Assembly (NCBI RefSeq): GCF_042453785.1
Contig: NC_091675.1
Span: forward strand, 3,298,501-3,362,500
Length of the DNA: 64,000 nucleotides
Source: Malus domestica
Lineage: Eukaryota > Streptophyta > Magnoliopsida > Rosales > Rosaceae
Reading direction: 5' to 3'
Position 1 is the stretch's first letter. The number at the start of each line of letters is the position of its first letter. Shown here piece by piece: positions 47,783 through 61,521 of the stretch. Position numbers and translations under genes: made by a program. The notes under the pieces are model-generated. The model was not told the origin of the DNA and did no database searches. It saw nothing but the letters and a program-made list of their open reading frames with translations.

Positions 47783-50063
47783 GAAGTTTGGCCGTTTTAG
47801 TTTTTTTGTTTTGGGCAGCTTCTCCCTGTATTACAGTGAGAGACGTTACGAAATTTCCGTTTTTTAAATTACTTTTTGCCAATCTTTCAATTTCATTTCC
47901 GAGAAAAATCGTTTTTTAACTGACATATCCGTCTACTGATTTTATTTGTTATTTCTAAACAAGCAATGATGTGTAGGAGAGTCGAACTCGAATTTTTAAG
48001 GTAATTTTCTTGATCAATCGAGTTACAAGATGTTTAATTTTCTGTCTGCTATCTTGACTTGCTAAAGACGTTATATATTTTTTAAAACAAAGTTAAACTA
48101 CAACGGAGTTGAATAAAACTACCATATTATCTTATTGTGGGCATATTACAATAAAACAAAGAAGACTAAATTAAGATAAAAATTCAATAACTATTTGTCA
48201 TCATATTCACTAACACTACAGTGTGTAGCGCTATTCTTCTTACTTTTAAGTTTGAAGTCTCAAGTCTAGCTCATTTAAACGATGAGTTCGATGCTTAAAT
48301 AATTATGGATGCCTTATGTAGCTTAACTTGAATTATGCACCTCTTGAAGCCAACTGGGTTTGCAAATTAGGGGCTAGACATGTTACATGGATTTCAAAAT
48401 CCAATCGAGGGGGGAATTTTGAAACCCTTATCCCCTCTTAGGATTTAAATTCCCTTGCCTATGAAAGCATTTATTGAAATTTTTATTTTTGATATTTTCT
48501 TTATAAGGAGGAGGGTATTATTGGAAAATAAAACAAACTTTAATTTATTTCCTTGTTACCGTTGTCCCCAATATTTTCAAACAAAGGAGTAAAATCATTT
48601 CCTCTGCATGGAAGTCCACTTTTTATTTTATTTTCATAAAAGCAATTTACTAAAAATTTAACAAATATGATTATTTGTGGGCCGACATTTTCCAAGGCCC
48701 GTGTAGAATCATATGTTGATGGCGGGCCTCAGGTGGCCCAAAACCTTGTAGAATTAATGTGTCTGGAGGTAATGAAAATTGTTAAAATGATAAATTAGTA
48801 TTAGAATAGATCTTTTTCTTGTTTTGGTTAACCAATTAATTAAGTATGATGAGATTCAACTAATGAACTTTCAAGATCATGTTTGATTTAACTTTCAAGA
48901 TCCTAAATTCAAGATAATTTCTTTTCATTACAACTTCTGAGATCTTAAATGTAGGGTATGAGGACCAATTGGGGTTGCAGGTCTCCGATTTAGAGTTCAA
49001 AGCTCACATTCATGAGAGATTCATGTGTACTGACGCCCATGTAGAGCATCTGACTCAAAGGGGGTCGGAGATGTGGCGTTCGATGGGATTAGAGATTAGA
49101 TACCAAGGACTCCATCCATCTTCTTTATGAGGAGGGCTGGATGGTTCATGAGGTTCGAGCGTTCGGATCCAAGAATTTCTCCATACTAAAAAGTCTTGGA
49201 TCTCAAGTTTAAGACCAAATAATCCTTCTTGATAACATGTTACCCCAAAAATAATGCCCACAAACAATGATGCATCATGTTCACAACTTTATAGCAAAAT
49301 TGCAGCACAAGTCCCCGTAGCTTATCCGAGATTTCACTTTCATCCTTCCGTTAGTTTTCACCACCCACAATTCAAATATTAAAAAATAATTTGCACCATC
49401 AATAATGGTAAGAGGCAAAACCTGCTCGGAGTTTTCAACTTCTCAGACTGACACTGTCCTCTCAAGGACTGGCATTATTGCTCGGCAGTCGCCAGGCATA
49501 TAATGCACCTCCGCAGGACCACCCGCTAATTTACCCTGGTGCACCTGACCCTGTGTGACCCCCACTCCGGCCCCTTACGCTGATGGGCCCCGGTCGGGCA
49601 AGTCTAAGTCAAAGTTACCATACTCACGAATACACGTTTAGTCAAGTTGACTAAAACAGTATCTGATCATATTTTCTGAAAAATCGGTGCTCCCCACCCT
49701 CGAATTAGAACGGAAAATTGACCTAAACAATCATCTTTCAAACCATATCAAACTTTTGATTTTTATCGTAAGTTTCTTAATTAGAATATCGCTTGAATAA
49801 GAAGGTAAAACAAAATTTCTTAATTGGAATATCGCTTGAACAAGAAGGTAAAACGAAAAAGCTACTGAACTTTATAAAGCTATTAATAAAAGGTTGTTCA
49901 TATTTTGCCCATCTTTTCACTTACAAACAAGCTGAAAGCCAAATCTTTGTACACAGTTTTCAATCCCCTGAGCCTCCTTACTTTCCCACTACTATTTTTC
50001 TCAGATGTTTCATGACATGTAACATCATATAATAATTCTTCCTCTCTTCAAATGCTTCATTTT
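47783..50063. other. Intergenic between myosin and ERECTA
   Basis: The DNA from about 47783 to 49380 is AT-rich without a clear gene. A GC-richer patch at 49420-49600 (for example CTGATGGGCCCCGGTCGGGC) is unlike its surroundings and unassigned. At 49773-49815 and 49816-49858 there is a 43-bp tandem duplication beginning TTTCTTAATT. The segment closest to 50063 should include the ERECTA 3' UTR. Confidence 0.5.
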
Positions 50064-53000
50064 TCACTCACTGTTCTGAGATATTACCTCTCCAAACTTG
50101 AGAAACAGCTGGGCATCTGAGGTGCTCATGGATGGACAATTTAGCATGTGCGGCGTTTTGAGATTCGCGTACTCGTCCACGTAGCACGGCGCTTTGGCAG
50201 ACGGGTGTTGTGTCGATGGTGGGTTGGCGGAGGCTGGTTGTTTTGGTGGTGCAGGGGAAGGCACGAGACTCCCCAGCACGCGAGTTACTTCATGCATTGT
50301 TGGCCGGTCTGTTGGCTGCCGCTTTGTGCACAGAAGGGCAAGCTGGAAAACCTTCTTTACTGCTCCGAGGTCCGTGCATGTGGCCGTGACGTCAGAATCT
50401 ACGGTTTCCATGACAGCATTGTTTGCCGTCTTAGATAATATCTGAGTCAAATTATATGAAGCATTATGTGAGAAAAATTGTTCAATTTGAATGCATTGTG
50501 AGAATACAAGAAAAGAAATAATGTGTCCTACCAAATGATGGAGATTGGATTCATTGTCTACGGCTTTCCTTCCCGTCAGCAGCTCCAGCAGAACAATGCC
50601 GTAACTATACACATCGGACTTCTCAGTGAGGCGTGACGTTCTCGCATACTCAGGATCTATATAGCCAATCGTGCCCATTATGTAAGTAGACGTATGGGTC
50701 TTTGAGGGGCATAAGTTCTTGGCAATGCCGAAATCAGTTAAATGAGCTTCAAAATCCTTGTCCAGTAGAATGTTGGACGACTTGATATCCCGGTGTATGA
50801 TTCTGGGGCTGCAATCATGATGCAGGTAGGCAAGCCCTTGGGCTGTTCCAAGGGCAATCTGGAGACGAGTTGTCCAGTCGAGCTTTTTCTTCTTGGAAGG
50901 GCCTGAATGTAAAAAAAATTCGGTAGACAAGGAATTAAAATTAGGTACTTTGTAACACCAACAGGCCAGCAACATTTAAGAAACGTGTGAACCTACCGTG
51001 AAGGAGATCCCAGAGACTGCCATTTTCCATGTAATCGTAAAAGAGAAGGTTTCCGGAGGAAGACAAGGAGTACCCCTGGAGGGTCACCAGATTCCGATGC
51101 TTGATGCTTCCAACTGTCGCAAGTTCAGTCTCAAACTCCTTCATGCACTGAGGATAGTGCGAGTAAAGTTTCTTGATAGCCACTGGCTTACAATTTTTCA
51201 GAACACATTTGTACACTGTACTCGATGCACCATAACCAATTATATACTTCTCGCTCAAGTTTTCGGTCATCCTCATGATGTCCTCGTATACATGAAGTGC
51301 CATATTCATGTTAAGGATCACCAGCTTCGGAGTTGAGTAATTAACTGCTATTTCACAAGCAAATGCAATTGATTAGCTTAAGTTTCTACTACTGTAAGTG
51401 TTGGAGTACAGAATAATTATCTTACGGGGAAATTACCTGGTTTGTCAAATGTACCGTCAGGAAAGGGAGTTGGATTATATGGCCTGCATGCAGCAACAAG
51501 AATCATGAGAAGAATCACAAGGGCACCAAGAGCGATTCCCAGGATAGCAGCTTTAGATAGTGTCACTGCAAAAGAAGAAGGGAGATGGGAGAAAAAGTGA
51601 AAATTCTTCGTACTAAAGTAAATAGCAGATTATGTAGTCAGTCACGTCAAATTGTGGTCCAAACTGTATCAGTTATCTTTGAAGCTCAGCATGCCATTTG
51701 ATATCCATATTTACCTCGCTCTGTTGGACGAGACTCATGACATCGAGAATTGAGCCAATAGCCACAAAGATCAGGGTTTCCAATAAAACTGAAAACAAGA
51801 GGTTACATCAGCCAAAGATGGGGAAAAAAAATTAAGCTAAATGTTTATGAAATTTCGGAAATATAGTCAGAATCTCTAACCTGTCTGGTGAAAACCTTGA
51901 GAAGTTCTTGCTCGTGGGAATATCGCCTGCCAAGTTGTTGTAAGATACATTTCTGCGAGGATTCAGCGATATTTAGTGGTTCAAAATAAAAGCTGCACAA
52001 CCCTGCCATCAGATTGAACACATAAAATAGAAATTCGAATGCTTAGAAGTGACTCACAATACAGAAAGGCTGAAGCAGTTTATCAGCGATACCACATCCC
52101 CGGATATATTGTTGTGGTCTAATCTCCTGTTATATTGTGCATTAACGACGCAAAGAAAATCAATATGCAAATTAGTGACGTATACAGTAACATTGTACAC
52201 TTCTTTCAATGACTACTGGACAAAATTATAGAGATCGGTACATGGAAACTTACAATAAATTCATGTTCTGCAGCTGACTGAGCTCTTGAGGAATTAATCC
52301 CGTGAGCTGATTACTTGAAAGGTCTCTGCAAAAGCAAACGCTTTTGAGTTTATGTAAGAAAAAGCAGAAAGAATAGAACAGATTATCGATTCAATTCATT
52401 AAAAATACGTATCTAACGAATAACCAAATACGTACATTTCCATAACACTCCTTAAATTACCAAACTCCCCTGGAATAAATCCCGTCAAATGGTTTCGACT
52501 CAAATTCCTACCACATAATATCATCAGGTGTCAGAATAAAAAGAAACGAAAAACCATTGCAAACGAAAATCAAGCAGTTGAACTCACAGCTTTAAAAGAT
52601 GTTCCAAATCCCCAAGTGATGAAGGAATGGTTCCACTTAGTTTGTTATTTGAAATATCCCTGTGCGAAATTAATCACATACGTTATTAAAAGAAAGGAAC
52701 ACGGGAAAAAAATACTAGGACATTTGATACTTACAAAGTATCCAAGTTACCAATCCGAGACAGCTCGATAGGAATTGGGCCACGAAGATGGTTGGAGGAT
52801 AGATTTCTGAAAATGATAAATAAGTTTTTTCTCATCAGAGCAATGGGACAGAAACCTTAATTCATAATACCTGACTTCATGACGTGAACATGAAAGATAA
52901 ATGTAAAACAAAAACTGGAGCATGTTTTAACCATAAACCAACGTTTATATTGATGGAACTTACAGATAAGTCATACTCTCGAGCCTCTGAAGAGCAGGCG

Positions 53001-56000
53001 GAATGGTTCCATTCAACTTGTTCCCATGCACATTGCTGATATCAGAAATAATTAGGGATGAGCAACTTAAGCCAGTTGATCAAGCAAACTAATAACTAAG
53101 GTTTATATGCTTACAGGCTGTTCAGATTTGTACACGAACTAAGATTATCAGGAATGGGCCCTTGAAGATAGTTGTTCGCAACGTTTCTGCAAGGATGTTG
53201 ATCAGTAACTCAAAATTTAAGGCATGCAGACACCGTTCTCACTTAAAAGAAACATGGCAAGAGAACCTACAGGTCATACAAATCCGTAAGCTTCCCAAGT
53301 TCAGGTGGAATATATCCCGTAAGATGGTTATCGTTCAATTCCCTGCATGCACAAAACAAATGGGACCATACATCGAATCAAAAAATCATATGTGCAAATA
53401 ACTACAAAAGAGATGCGTAAACAGTCCATATCGGTAGCTATGAAAGAAATACATTCAGGAGGGAAAGTAAGAAAGTTCACATACAAATAATGTAGCTTTG
53501 TCATCTGTCCAAGCTCTGGGGGAATGGATCCATTAAGCTTGTTACCATGCAAATACCTATACAGAATATTTAGGAGTTAGAACTTGCATACAAGCAACAT
53601 GTACTTTCTTCAATAAGGTGTTAAGTAGTAAAGTATAACCACATAACTTAACGCCCAATAAATACACAAATGTATTGATAGAAAAATTTTAATAATTTGT
53701 GGCTCATTAGATGGAGGTTTATGATCTGAAATTTATGAAGTCATACGCCAACATACTTACAATTTCTCTGTATAAGTCAAATTCCCCAGGATAGGAGGGA
53801 TCGATCCACTTAACGCGTTGCTGCTCAAATCCCTGGAATGGAGACAATGAAGATATAAGCCACAAAATGTAAAATAAATTGAAAAATAGGGGACTTGTTA
53901 AAACTCCACAAGCTTCAGAAGTATACAATTAAGCACTTACAATACAGCGAGAGCCTGCATTAGGCCGATCACAGATGGGATTGGCCCAGAAAGTTGATTA
54001 CCTTGTAATGATCTTGCAAGCACAAGGAGACCAACATTTGATAAACTAATAAAATTGAAATTTTTTATGACATATCAAAGATTTGAGGAATCTCAAAGAA
54101 AATTCCAATCACTTACAAGGTGGCTACTTGCAGGAACCCGATATTAAATGGAATCTCTCCAGTTAGCTGGTTGTAGGACAGATCCCTGCCGATCAAAAGG
54201 GATGAAACATATTTGAATAACCAAACTACGGCAAAGTAGAAATATGTCTTCACTAGTGAGAATGTGAGATAAGATACGTACAAAACCTGGAAAGCAGTGC
54301 AGTTCCCTATATTTTGAGGAATGCTACCGGTCAAACTGTTGTTTCGCACATCACTAAAGAATAGTAGGGAAAGAGCATTAGACTGTTAAACTATCTTCTG
54401 TACTAGAAAATATAACATTCGTTAAGGTTTGAGGAAGAAGGGGTTTAGATGTGAACTTACAAATACCATAACCCAGTCAACTGGCACATATCTGGAGAAA
54501 GGGTTCCGACTAAATTGTTCCCTCGCAAACCACTGCAATGGTAAAGGCAACAATAATTACATTGGCAGTAAAGCAGAAATAACATCACCGAACAAATTTG
54601 GAAAGGCTACACAATGAGGCATGAAAACAAAAATTTAGCATCAGCAATTGATCAGTCTACTCACAGATACTGTAGAACTTCATTCCAGTATATAAGCCTT
54701 GGTATTTCCCCAGTGAGATTATTCTGTGCTAGGTCTCTGGAATGAGCAATCCAGAACATAAGAAATTCAGTCACATGTAGAAAACAATTATACATATGAT
54801 GAAATATAAGATGGGGAAAGTACTTACAAAATCTTCAGATTCGGAATCTGGGACAACGTCGAAGGAAGTGGACCAATCAATTGATTATTTTTCAAAATCC
54901 TGCAAGTCCAACTAAAGCAGTAAGAAGAATATAAAATATATTGAAGCAATGTTTAGGAATAAAAGTGAGCTTCTTGGGAACTTACAGATTTTCCAGCTGT
55001 TTTAACTTGGATATCGAAAATGGTATGTCTCCAAATATCTCATTGAAGGACAAGTCACTAAGAACACCATTAAGGAAATATTCAATCAACTCGGCATTAA
55101 AAATGACGAATGTTAAAATATATTCTGGTAAAATTCGAAGAAAGTACATGTTTTGCAGAGCCGAACAGTCACCAATCTCATCTGGGATCTGGCCGGATAG
55201 GTGGTTCCCCCTCAAATCGCTGATCAAACAACCAAATAATAATCAATCTCTACCTAAAATCTCACCACAAACTCGAAAAGCGAAAACAATTACAAAATCC
55301 AGAAATGAAAATGCATGAAAGAGTACTACAGAAGTGGAGTAGTTTACATAGACTGGAGGTTTTCGAGATCCCCTATTACAGATGAGATTTCCCCTCCAAG
55401 ATTCAAACCCGATAGATTACTGCACACAAACATTATTATAATCAAACCTTGATTCAGACAAAAAGAACACATGTTTAAGATAATATTTAAAGAAATTAAA
55501 TTAATTAAGTCAACCCCAAAAGGGTAGGAAAAAGGGGATTGCGTTTCTTACAGTGCAATGACATTGAGAGAGTTATCACATGTGACGCCTCTCCAAACAC
55601 AATAATCTAAAGAGGGTGGGTCTGTCCATTCATAGAGAACATTGTCCACATCCCTAAATGCCTTCTTTATCTCCAGCAGTGTTCCTTGATCTTAAATATT
55701 GCCAAAAATCAAAATCTCAGGCTCCAAAATAGTATATAAATATATAAAGTGATAAACACCATAAATTTATTTCATAGACAAAACCTGCTAATCCCAGTTT
55801 TTTATTATTTTCACACATAATTAAAACCCAGATAAAATTTCAGAAATTAGGGAAGAACAGCTGGTTGTTATCCAATGCTTGGCTGCATCGAAAGAAGGAA
55901 CGACAGTAATGGAAAACTGCTTTGGTAGAAAGTTGAAGACTTCGGCAGTTTGCAGCTCAACCCAGAAAAAAAAATCACTTGTTTTGGGAAAGAGATGGTT

Positions 56001-56565
56001 ATCCTCTGTTTGGCTGCACAGAAAGAGGGAAGAGTAGTAGAACATAAATGCTTGGTTGAAAGCTCAAAGCTTTCGTGCATTTTCTGGATGACCAAACAGA
56101 GTAAAAGCCTAAAACAGTCTGCAACTCAACCCAGAGAAAACATCTCACAAGTTTTGTTGGGAAAAACAGGTGGGTCAACCCTTGTTGTTTGGCTACAGAG
56201 AAAGATAGAAGAGTAGAGAAGAAAGTACTTGGTGGAAAGCTAAACACTTTCATGCATTTTATGGGTATCCAAACAGAGCAAAAGCCCAAAACAGAGTCTG
56301 CAACTCAACCCGGAGAAAATTTCACACTAATTTGTCGGCAAAACAAACGGGTTATCCCCTGTTTGGCTGCAGAGAAAGAGGGGACAGCAGAACACAATTC
56401 TTGCTTAAAATCTCAAAACTTTATTGCATTTTCTTGGTACCCAAACAAAGTCTGTAACTCACCGTTCTGTGAATCCCCATAGCCGAAGCTCATACACCCA
56501 AGCAGAAGAACCAGAAGCACAAACTCCACCCGAACTGCCACAACTGCAGTCTCATCAAACCCCAT
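50064..56565 (-). CDS. ERECTA: LRR receptor kinase ERECTA
   Basis: Plasma-membrane receptor for EPF/EPFL peptides controlling stomatal patterning, stem and inflorescence form. Exons: 56463-56565, 55552-55690, 55348-55419, 55148-55219, 54986-55057, 54828-54899, 54665-54736, 54461-54532, 54282-54353, 54117-54185, 53941-54012, 53761-53832, 53485-53556, 53271-53342, 53115-53186, 52964-53035, 52735-52806, 52588-52659, 52436-52507, 52254-52325, 52058-52126, 51881-51952, 51715-51788, 51437-51565, 50997-51344, 50532-50902, 50064-50441. Total 991 aa. It has a signal peptide, the N-cap [10 protein letters not shown], about 20 LRRs mostly one per 72-nt exon (e.g. [10 protein letters not shown]), a membrane span near 588-612, and a kinase with loop [11 protein letters not shown]684, HRDIKSSN (D781), DFG 799-801 and [20 protein letters not shown]. 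It ends [17 protein letters not shown]. The 27-exon layout and C-terminus match ERECTA rather than what I recall of ERL1/ERL2. Confidence 0.97.
55865..56440. repeat. Four-copy degenerate tandem array in ERECTA intron 1
   Basis: Related units begin near 55865, 55995, 56169 and 56347. Each opens with a version of GGTTATCCTCTGTTTGGCTGC and CAGAAAGAGGGA, followed by a GCATTTTCTGG-like segment and CTGCAACTCAACCCAGAGAAA. Spacing is about 130, 174 and 178 bp. The array fills most of the 772-bp intron 1 and produces several meaningless open frames. Confidence 0.75.
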
Positions 56566-57069
56566 TTCACAAATTGGCCGCCAAACTTCAGTCCCAAAAG
56601 AACAAACGCAGAGAATCCGTACACCCCCAAAAGCCAAAAGAATCCCTCTTCTTCCCTCTTCCTCCTCCTCTCCTTGGACCCGGCTACATTGCACCACCTT
56701 TACAAAAACAGAGCTCCGGAGGCTGAGGATATTTTGAGCGATCAAAAATTCTCCAACCCTTAAGCTTTGGTATATTTTTTTTTCCCCTTCCCTTTTCCAG
56801 AAAGTCTTCTGATTTGAAGAGAAATATTCAGACGTAGAGAGAGAGAGAGCTTCTTCAACCCAAAAATCTAAAGCCTGCTATTGTTCAATCACATCGTTTT
56901 GGCAGTAGCGTAGGCCTGTAAATACAACTGTACCGACTGGTTAGAGTGTGTAGAGAGAAAGAGAGTGAGAGGAGCTAGAGAGAGAAAGGAGAATTATTTT
57001 CATGGATAAAGTTAAGAAACCACATGCCAGAGGTCTCAGTCTCCCTCTGTGTTTTCTGCAAAATTACTG

Positions 57070-57101
<32 letters not shown>

Positions 57102-60100
57102 GTATAATTTTTCGGATTTCTCTCCTTTTCGCTCTATCTCAGTGTCCACAATGAATTAGTGGTCGCTTTCAGTGGGTCTAAGTTTTATTTCTATTATTTT
57201 TCTAAAATTTTGTGATTGCAAAATGGCCCCTAAGTATTTTGTATTCGTTGGTTTGGTATCATGTTTGTGGACATTACCAATTACATCCTGTAGATTCTCT
57301 TCTGTGATGGAAAAATAGCAAAATGGCCCCTAAGTATTTTGTATAATTTCATATGTCACAAGTTGGGGTCCTGACGGGTACAAATGCTCAAGCTACCTTG
57401 TGTGTTATGGTTTGTGAAATGTAATCACACCTCTTGTTTCTAACATTCACACCTTCGATTCTGAGTGATTGAATTCAGTTAATCAAATTGTTATTAATAA
57501 ATAAAAGGCAGAAAAAAATGAGAAATTAAAAGTGTGAAAATCACCGCTCTTTCATTCTCTCATTTTGTTATATTCGTTCATATTGTCCACCTGGTATGCT
57601 AGGTTGCACATCGATGCACTTTGTTGCACTAGTTAATGATCAATCCATGTGATTCTACTCATGCTCTTGCTGTGATTAACGACCAGTCTACGAACATGTC
57701 TGTTATTTGCAAAGGACGTAGTGCAATTAGCGGTTGTATTTCAATTTAAATAGTTAGCTCTTTGGTGTGTCAATTGGCAACAATGTAGTTTGGTTCGAGA
57801 ATTCACCTGACATTACTCAAGATCTCATCATCAAAGATTTGATGTAATTCTCGTTTGAGGTCTTTAAATTATTGTATCTTAAAAATTAAAAAAAAAACAC
57901 TAGTTAAAAAGTAAGATGTTTTAAAGTGTTTTTTTACATTGACCATTAAATTGGATTAAATACTTATCATGGTTTTGGAATGTCATAAGAAACGGTAATT
58001 ACATAAATACCATACACGGAAAGACAATTGTGTGTTGGTGAAAGGGAATTCAATTTATGGTCCATGCTCTTTGGAATAAAGCTCAAAGTTGTATTTGTTG
58101 AAAATGGTTAAGGAACAAATAAACAGTAATTAAAAGAGACATTTGAAGATTTATTTCACTTTTGTGTGTTTGTGAAAGGGACATTGATGTTGCAAAGCCC
58201 AAAAAACAAGCACCAACTAACATTAGGTTAAGTAGTTTTGTCTTGCACAATGTTAAATCATGACAAATCATGTCCACATTTCATAGGCAGTGTAGTCACC
58301 CAAATTCATTTAACGCATTGCCTCGTGAACTATATATCTGGTTTCGTTTTTTTCCTCGACTTTTAAGGTGTGCAAATGTCCCTCGGTTTGTTAGTTATGT
58401 TAATTATTTTGTCAATTTAGTGGTTGTTTTTATTCAATTCGTACAATAAAAGCTTTTGAATTTGATTTTGTGGCTACGTTTCAATTCCACTTGAAATTTG
58501 CACAAGTTCAGGACTGAGGGGTTCAAAACTTAATTAAAAGTTTGTAGGACAAAGTTCGAAAGCATTGCTGAAGTTTTTCCTTATAATGAATATTGGAACC
58601 ATTCACTACATATTGTACTTCACTTTGCCAAGTTTCTGACATCAATATTTTCATTCTTCGACCTAAAGTATTCCAAATGAAATTCAACTCGTTACGATGT
58701 TGTTGAACATTAACAAACAAGACTGTAATAGGATTGGGATCATAAATATGTGTAATGATTTGTAAACCACACATGACTTTTTTGCAATTAAGGTTCAAAT
58801 TAAATACCCAACACAAACCCTAGAACTTTAATCATAATTAGAGAATCCATGAATTTAAGATCAAATGCCATTAAAAATATGGACCTCCCAACCTTTATTC
58901 ATATTGGCATTTTATCACCAGGCAGGGGACCACATGCAACCAGAATTATCTTCCATATGGTCAAAAACCGAATTATGAATTTTATCATTATAAATAGAAA
59001 CTCATACCTTGAAATAGTAAATTAGTAAATTGAATAAAGCGACAAAAGGGCAGTGCAATAATAGAATATTACGAATTTACACATGCTAATTATAATATAA
59101 TAGCTGCTGAATGTGGGGGATTCCGGTAAATACCAAAAATAACAAGGTAACAATTGTTTGGGTAAAAAAACAAAAAAAAAGGAGATTGTTAATAGCTTTC
59201 TCATTTGACTTCTCATCATATGTGATTATCTGAATCAACAATTTTTTACATCATCTTTTTAAGAAACATCTAAAAAAATTAAATATGGATCATTTAATCA
59301 CGTAACAGTTGTTCAACAACAGTAAACCATAAGGCATTCTTTATATAACATCTTTAAAAAATAAATATGAATTATTTTATTATCCAACAGTTATTTAATA
59401 AACATGGCGTATTTAGTTGATTTTTATAGATTGTCATTTAAAATAGAAATTATTGTTGGCTGGCACTCTAAATTTTCGATCTCTAGAAAGAGAAATGCTG
59501 AATAAGGCAAAATGAGATTTTTAAAATGTCGATACCAATCTCATTTAAATTACTTATAAATTAGACGATTTTAATCATCAAGCAACATCAGAATAAATAA
59601 AATCCAAAAAAATCAAACGATGAAGTCTTTTTCTTTATCTGAAAAACGAGAAAGTCTAAATATGAAAATTGCCAATGTCTAATAAAAACAAATATACATA
59701 TACGCATACATAACAAAAAATTTTAACACGTAATGTACTAACTTATTTTTCAAGTGCGAGTCACATAGAAATTTATTCGTACAACAAAACTGGAAAGAAT
59801 GCCAAGCCCATTTCGGCCTCGGATTTTTACCCCCTCCTATCCAAAAAGTGAAAAGAAAAGTTACTCGCTTTTGTCCTTTTACCTCGGGAAGGCAAATTGT
59901 AACCGTCCTCTCATCTCTTAACTCCCCGTCTGACACAGCGCCATGATTTCGAACATGGGTCCCGCCCGTTGGCAAAAGCCTGGGCCGACTGACGACAGCC
60001 ATTTGACGGCCTCCGTTAATCGGACGTCAAACGCTGTCGTTTTCACTCGTTTGTCCTTTCTGTGTTATAGTATTAAAGGTTTAATTAAAAAGTAATTTAG

Positions 60101-60846
60101 AGGTTAACAACGTTTGGGCGTTTCGCTAATCCGCGAATGTTTCCCGGATTAGAGTATGTTTCTTTTAAAGCAGCATAACCCATCATTAACCAAAGAAAAA
60201 TAAGGAATCAGTTCACCAATAAGATCCTGCCACGTGGGATGAGAATCTGAGTACAATCTGATTAATAACACATGCCTAGGGCAGGGCAATTTTGACCTCC
60301 AAGTCATAGTGAAATGATTTCTGATGTAAATACATCAAGATGCCTACGCACGGCTAATCAAAGGAGTCCGGATTCTGGCCGGAAAGATCTCGGATATTTT
60401 TGAATCGTATTTGTTAATCTTATATTTTATGATCAAACATCATTGATAGTAAAATATACAATGAACGGACATGATTCACAGATCTCTAGGATTATCTTCT
60501 CACCAAAAGGATCCGGAGAGGATCCTGTTGGAATCCAAAGTGTCTGGCTATCCTATGTTGAAGTCCTTAATTTCCTGTTGGAATCCAAAGTATCTGGCTA
60601 TCATATGTTGAAGTCCTTAATATAGGACCTGGCTTCTCTGCCCTTCCACTTCCTATACACTCTCATTTCCTCTTATTTGTGTGGTCACAGTTAAGTCACG
60701 TCAATATTTTATAATACTACGGTTTTTTATCTTATTATATTTATAAAAAAATCAATATACAATGTTGACATGGCTTAACCATGACCGCACAAAATAGGAG
60801 GAGATGAGAATGTATGGAAAGTGGGAGGCCAGAGAAGCCAGGTCCC
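56566..60846. other. Region upstream of ERECTA, no gene seen
   Basis: The first ~550 bases are likely ERECTA leader and promoter, with a (CT)n tract at 57070-57098. Beyond that the DNA is AT-rich with short unconvincing frames. A possible third hAT-like MITE lies at about 60363-60520. A 49-bp near-perfect direct repeat follows (copies at about 60516-60569 and 60570-60622, each with TGGAATCCAAAG). Confidence 0.45.
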
Positions 60847-60849
60847 TTA

Positions 60850-61518
60850 GGCCATCTCCAACCGAAGGCTGGCCAGAGGGCTCGTTTGAGCCCTCTAGCC
60901 CTCCAAGATTCCTCAAGATATTAATATTTTAATGAACAGTACATGGCCATATTTGCCTCCGTCTCCAACCGAGGGCCAGAGGGCCAAAGGGCTCGTTTTA
61001 GCCCTGTCACAAAAAACCGTCTCCAACCGAGGGCCAAAGGGCCATAGGGCCAAACATAATTTATTATTTAAAAACTACAATTTAATGTTGTATAAATGGC
61101 CTAGGAAGTTATACGAAAAAAATAGAATTGAAAAAAAATTTGATTCATATGAAAATGAAAAAAAAGGGGAAAAAAGAAGTTTACATTTATTAAAAAAAAT
61201 AAAAATAAAAGAAGTTTAAATTCATTAAAAAAAAGAAAAAAAAAGAGGCCTAATAATACAACGGCTACTAGCCGTTATATTAAAAAACATTTCAAACTAT
61301 TAAAAAAAAAAAGAATATGTTTAATGTTGTCGGCTATAACCGACAACAATAGGAAATCATTAAAAAAAAAAATAGCCAACCCTCCAGCCCTCCAGCCCTC
61401 TCCGATCCCGTGGGGCCCTCCCAGATTCCAGAGCCCTCTGGCCTAGCCCTCGGTTGGAGACGGTTTTAGGGCTATTTTCGGCCCTCTGGCCCTCTGGACC
61501 CTTCGGTTGAAGATGGCC
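60850..61518. mobile_element. Tourist-like MITE with repeated terminal sequence
   Basis: This 669-bp element is flanked by TTA at 60847-60849 and 61519-61521. Its ends are inverted: GGCCATCTCCAACCGAAGG on the left and CCTTCGGTTGAAGATGGCC on the right. Variants of the terminal sequence (CGTCTCCAACCGAGGGCCA) recur at about 60959 and 61018, and again inverted at about 61440-61465. No transposase. The TTA duplication and GGC start fit PIF/Harbinger-derived MITEs. Confidence 0.75.
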
Positions 61519-61521
61519 TTA

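Noticed and set aside
59679-60002. 107-codon minus-strand frame
   Set aside because: No recognisable domain, no supporting splice structure, and it lies in repeat-rich spacer.
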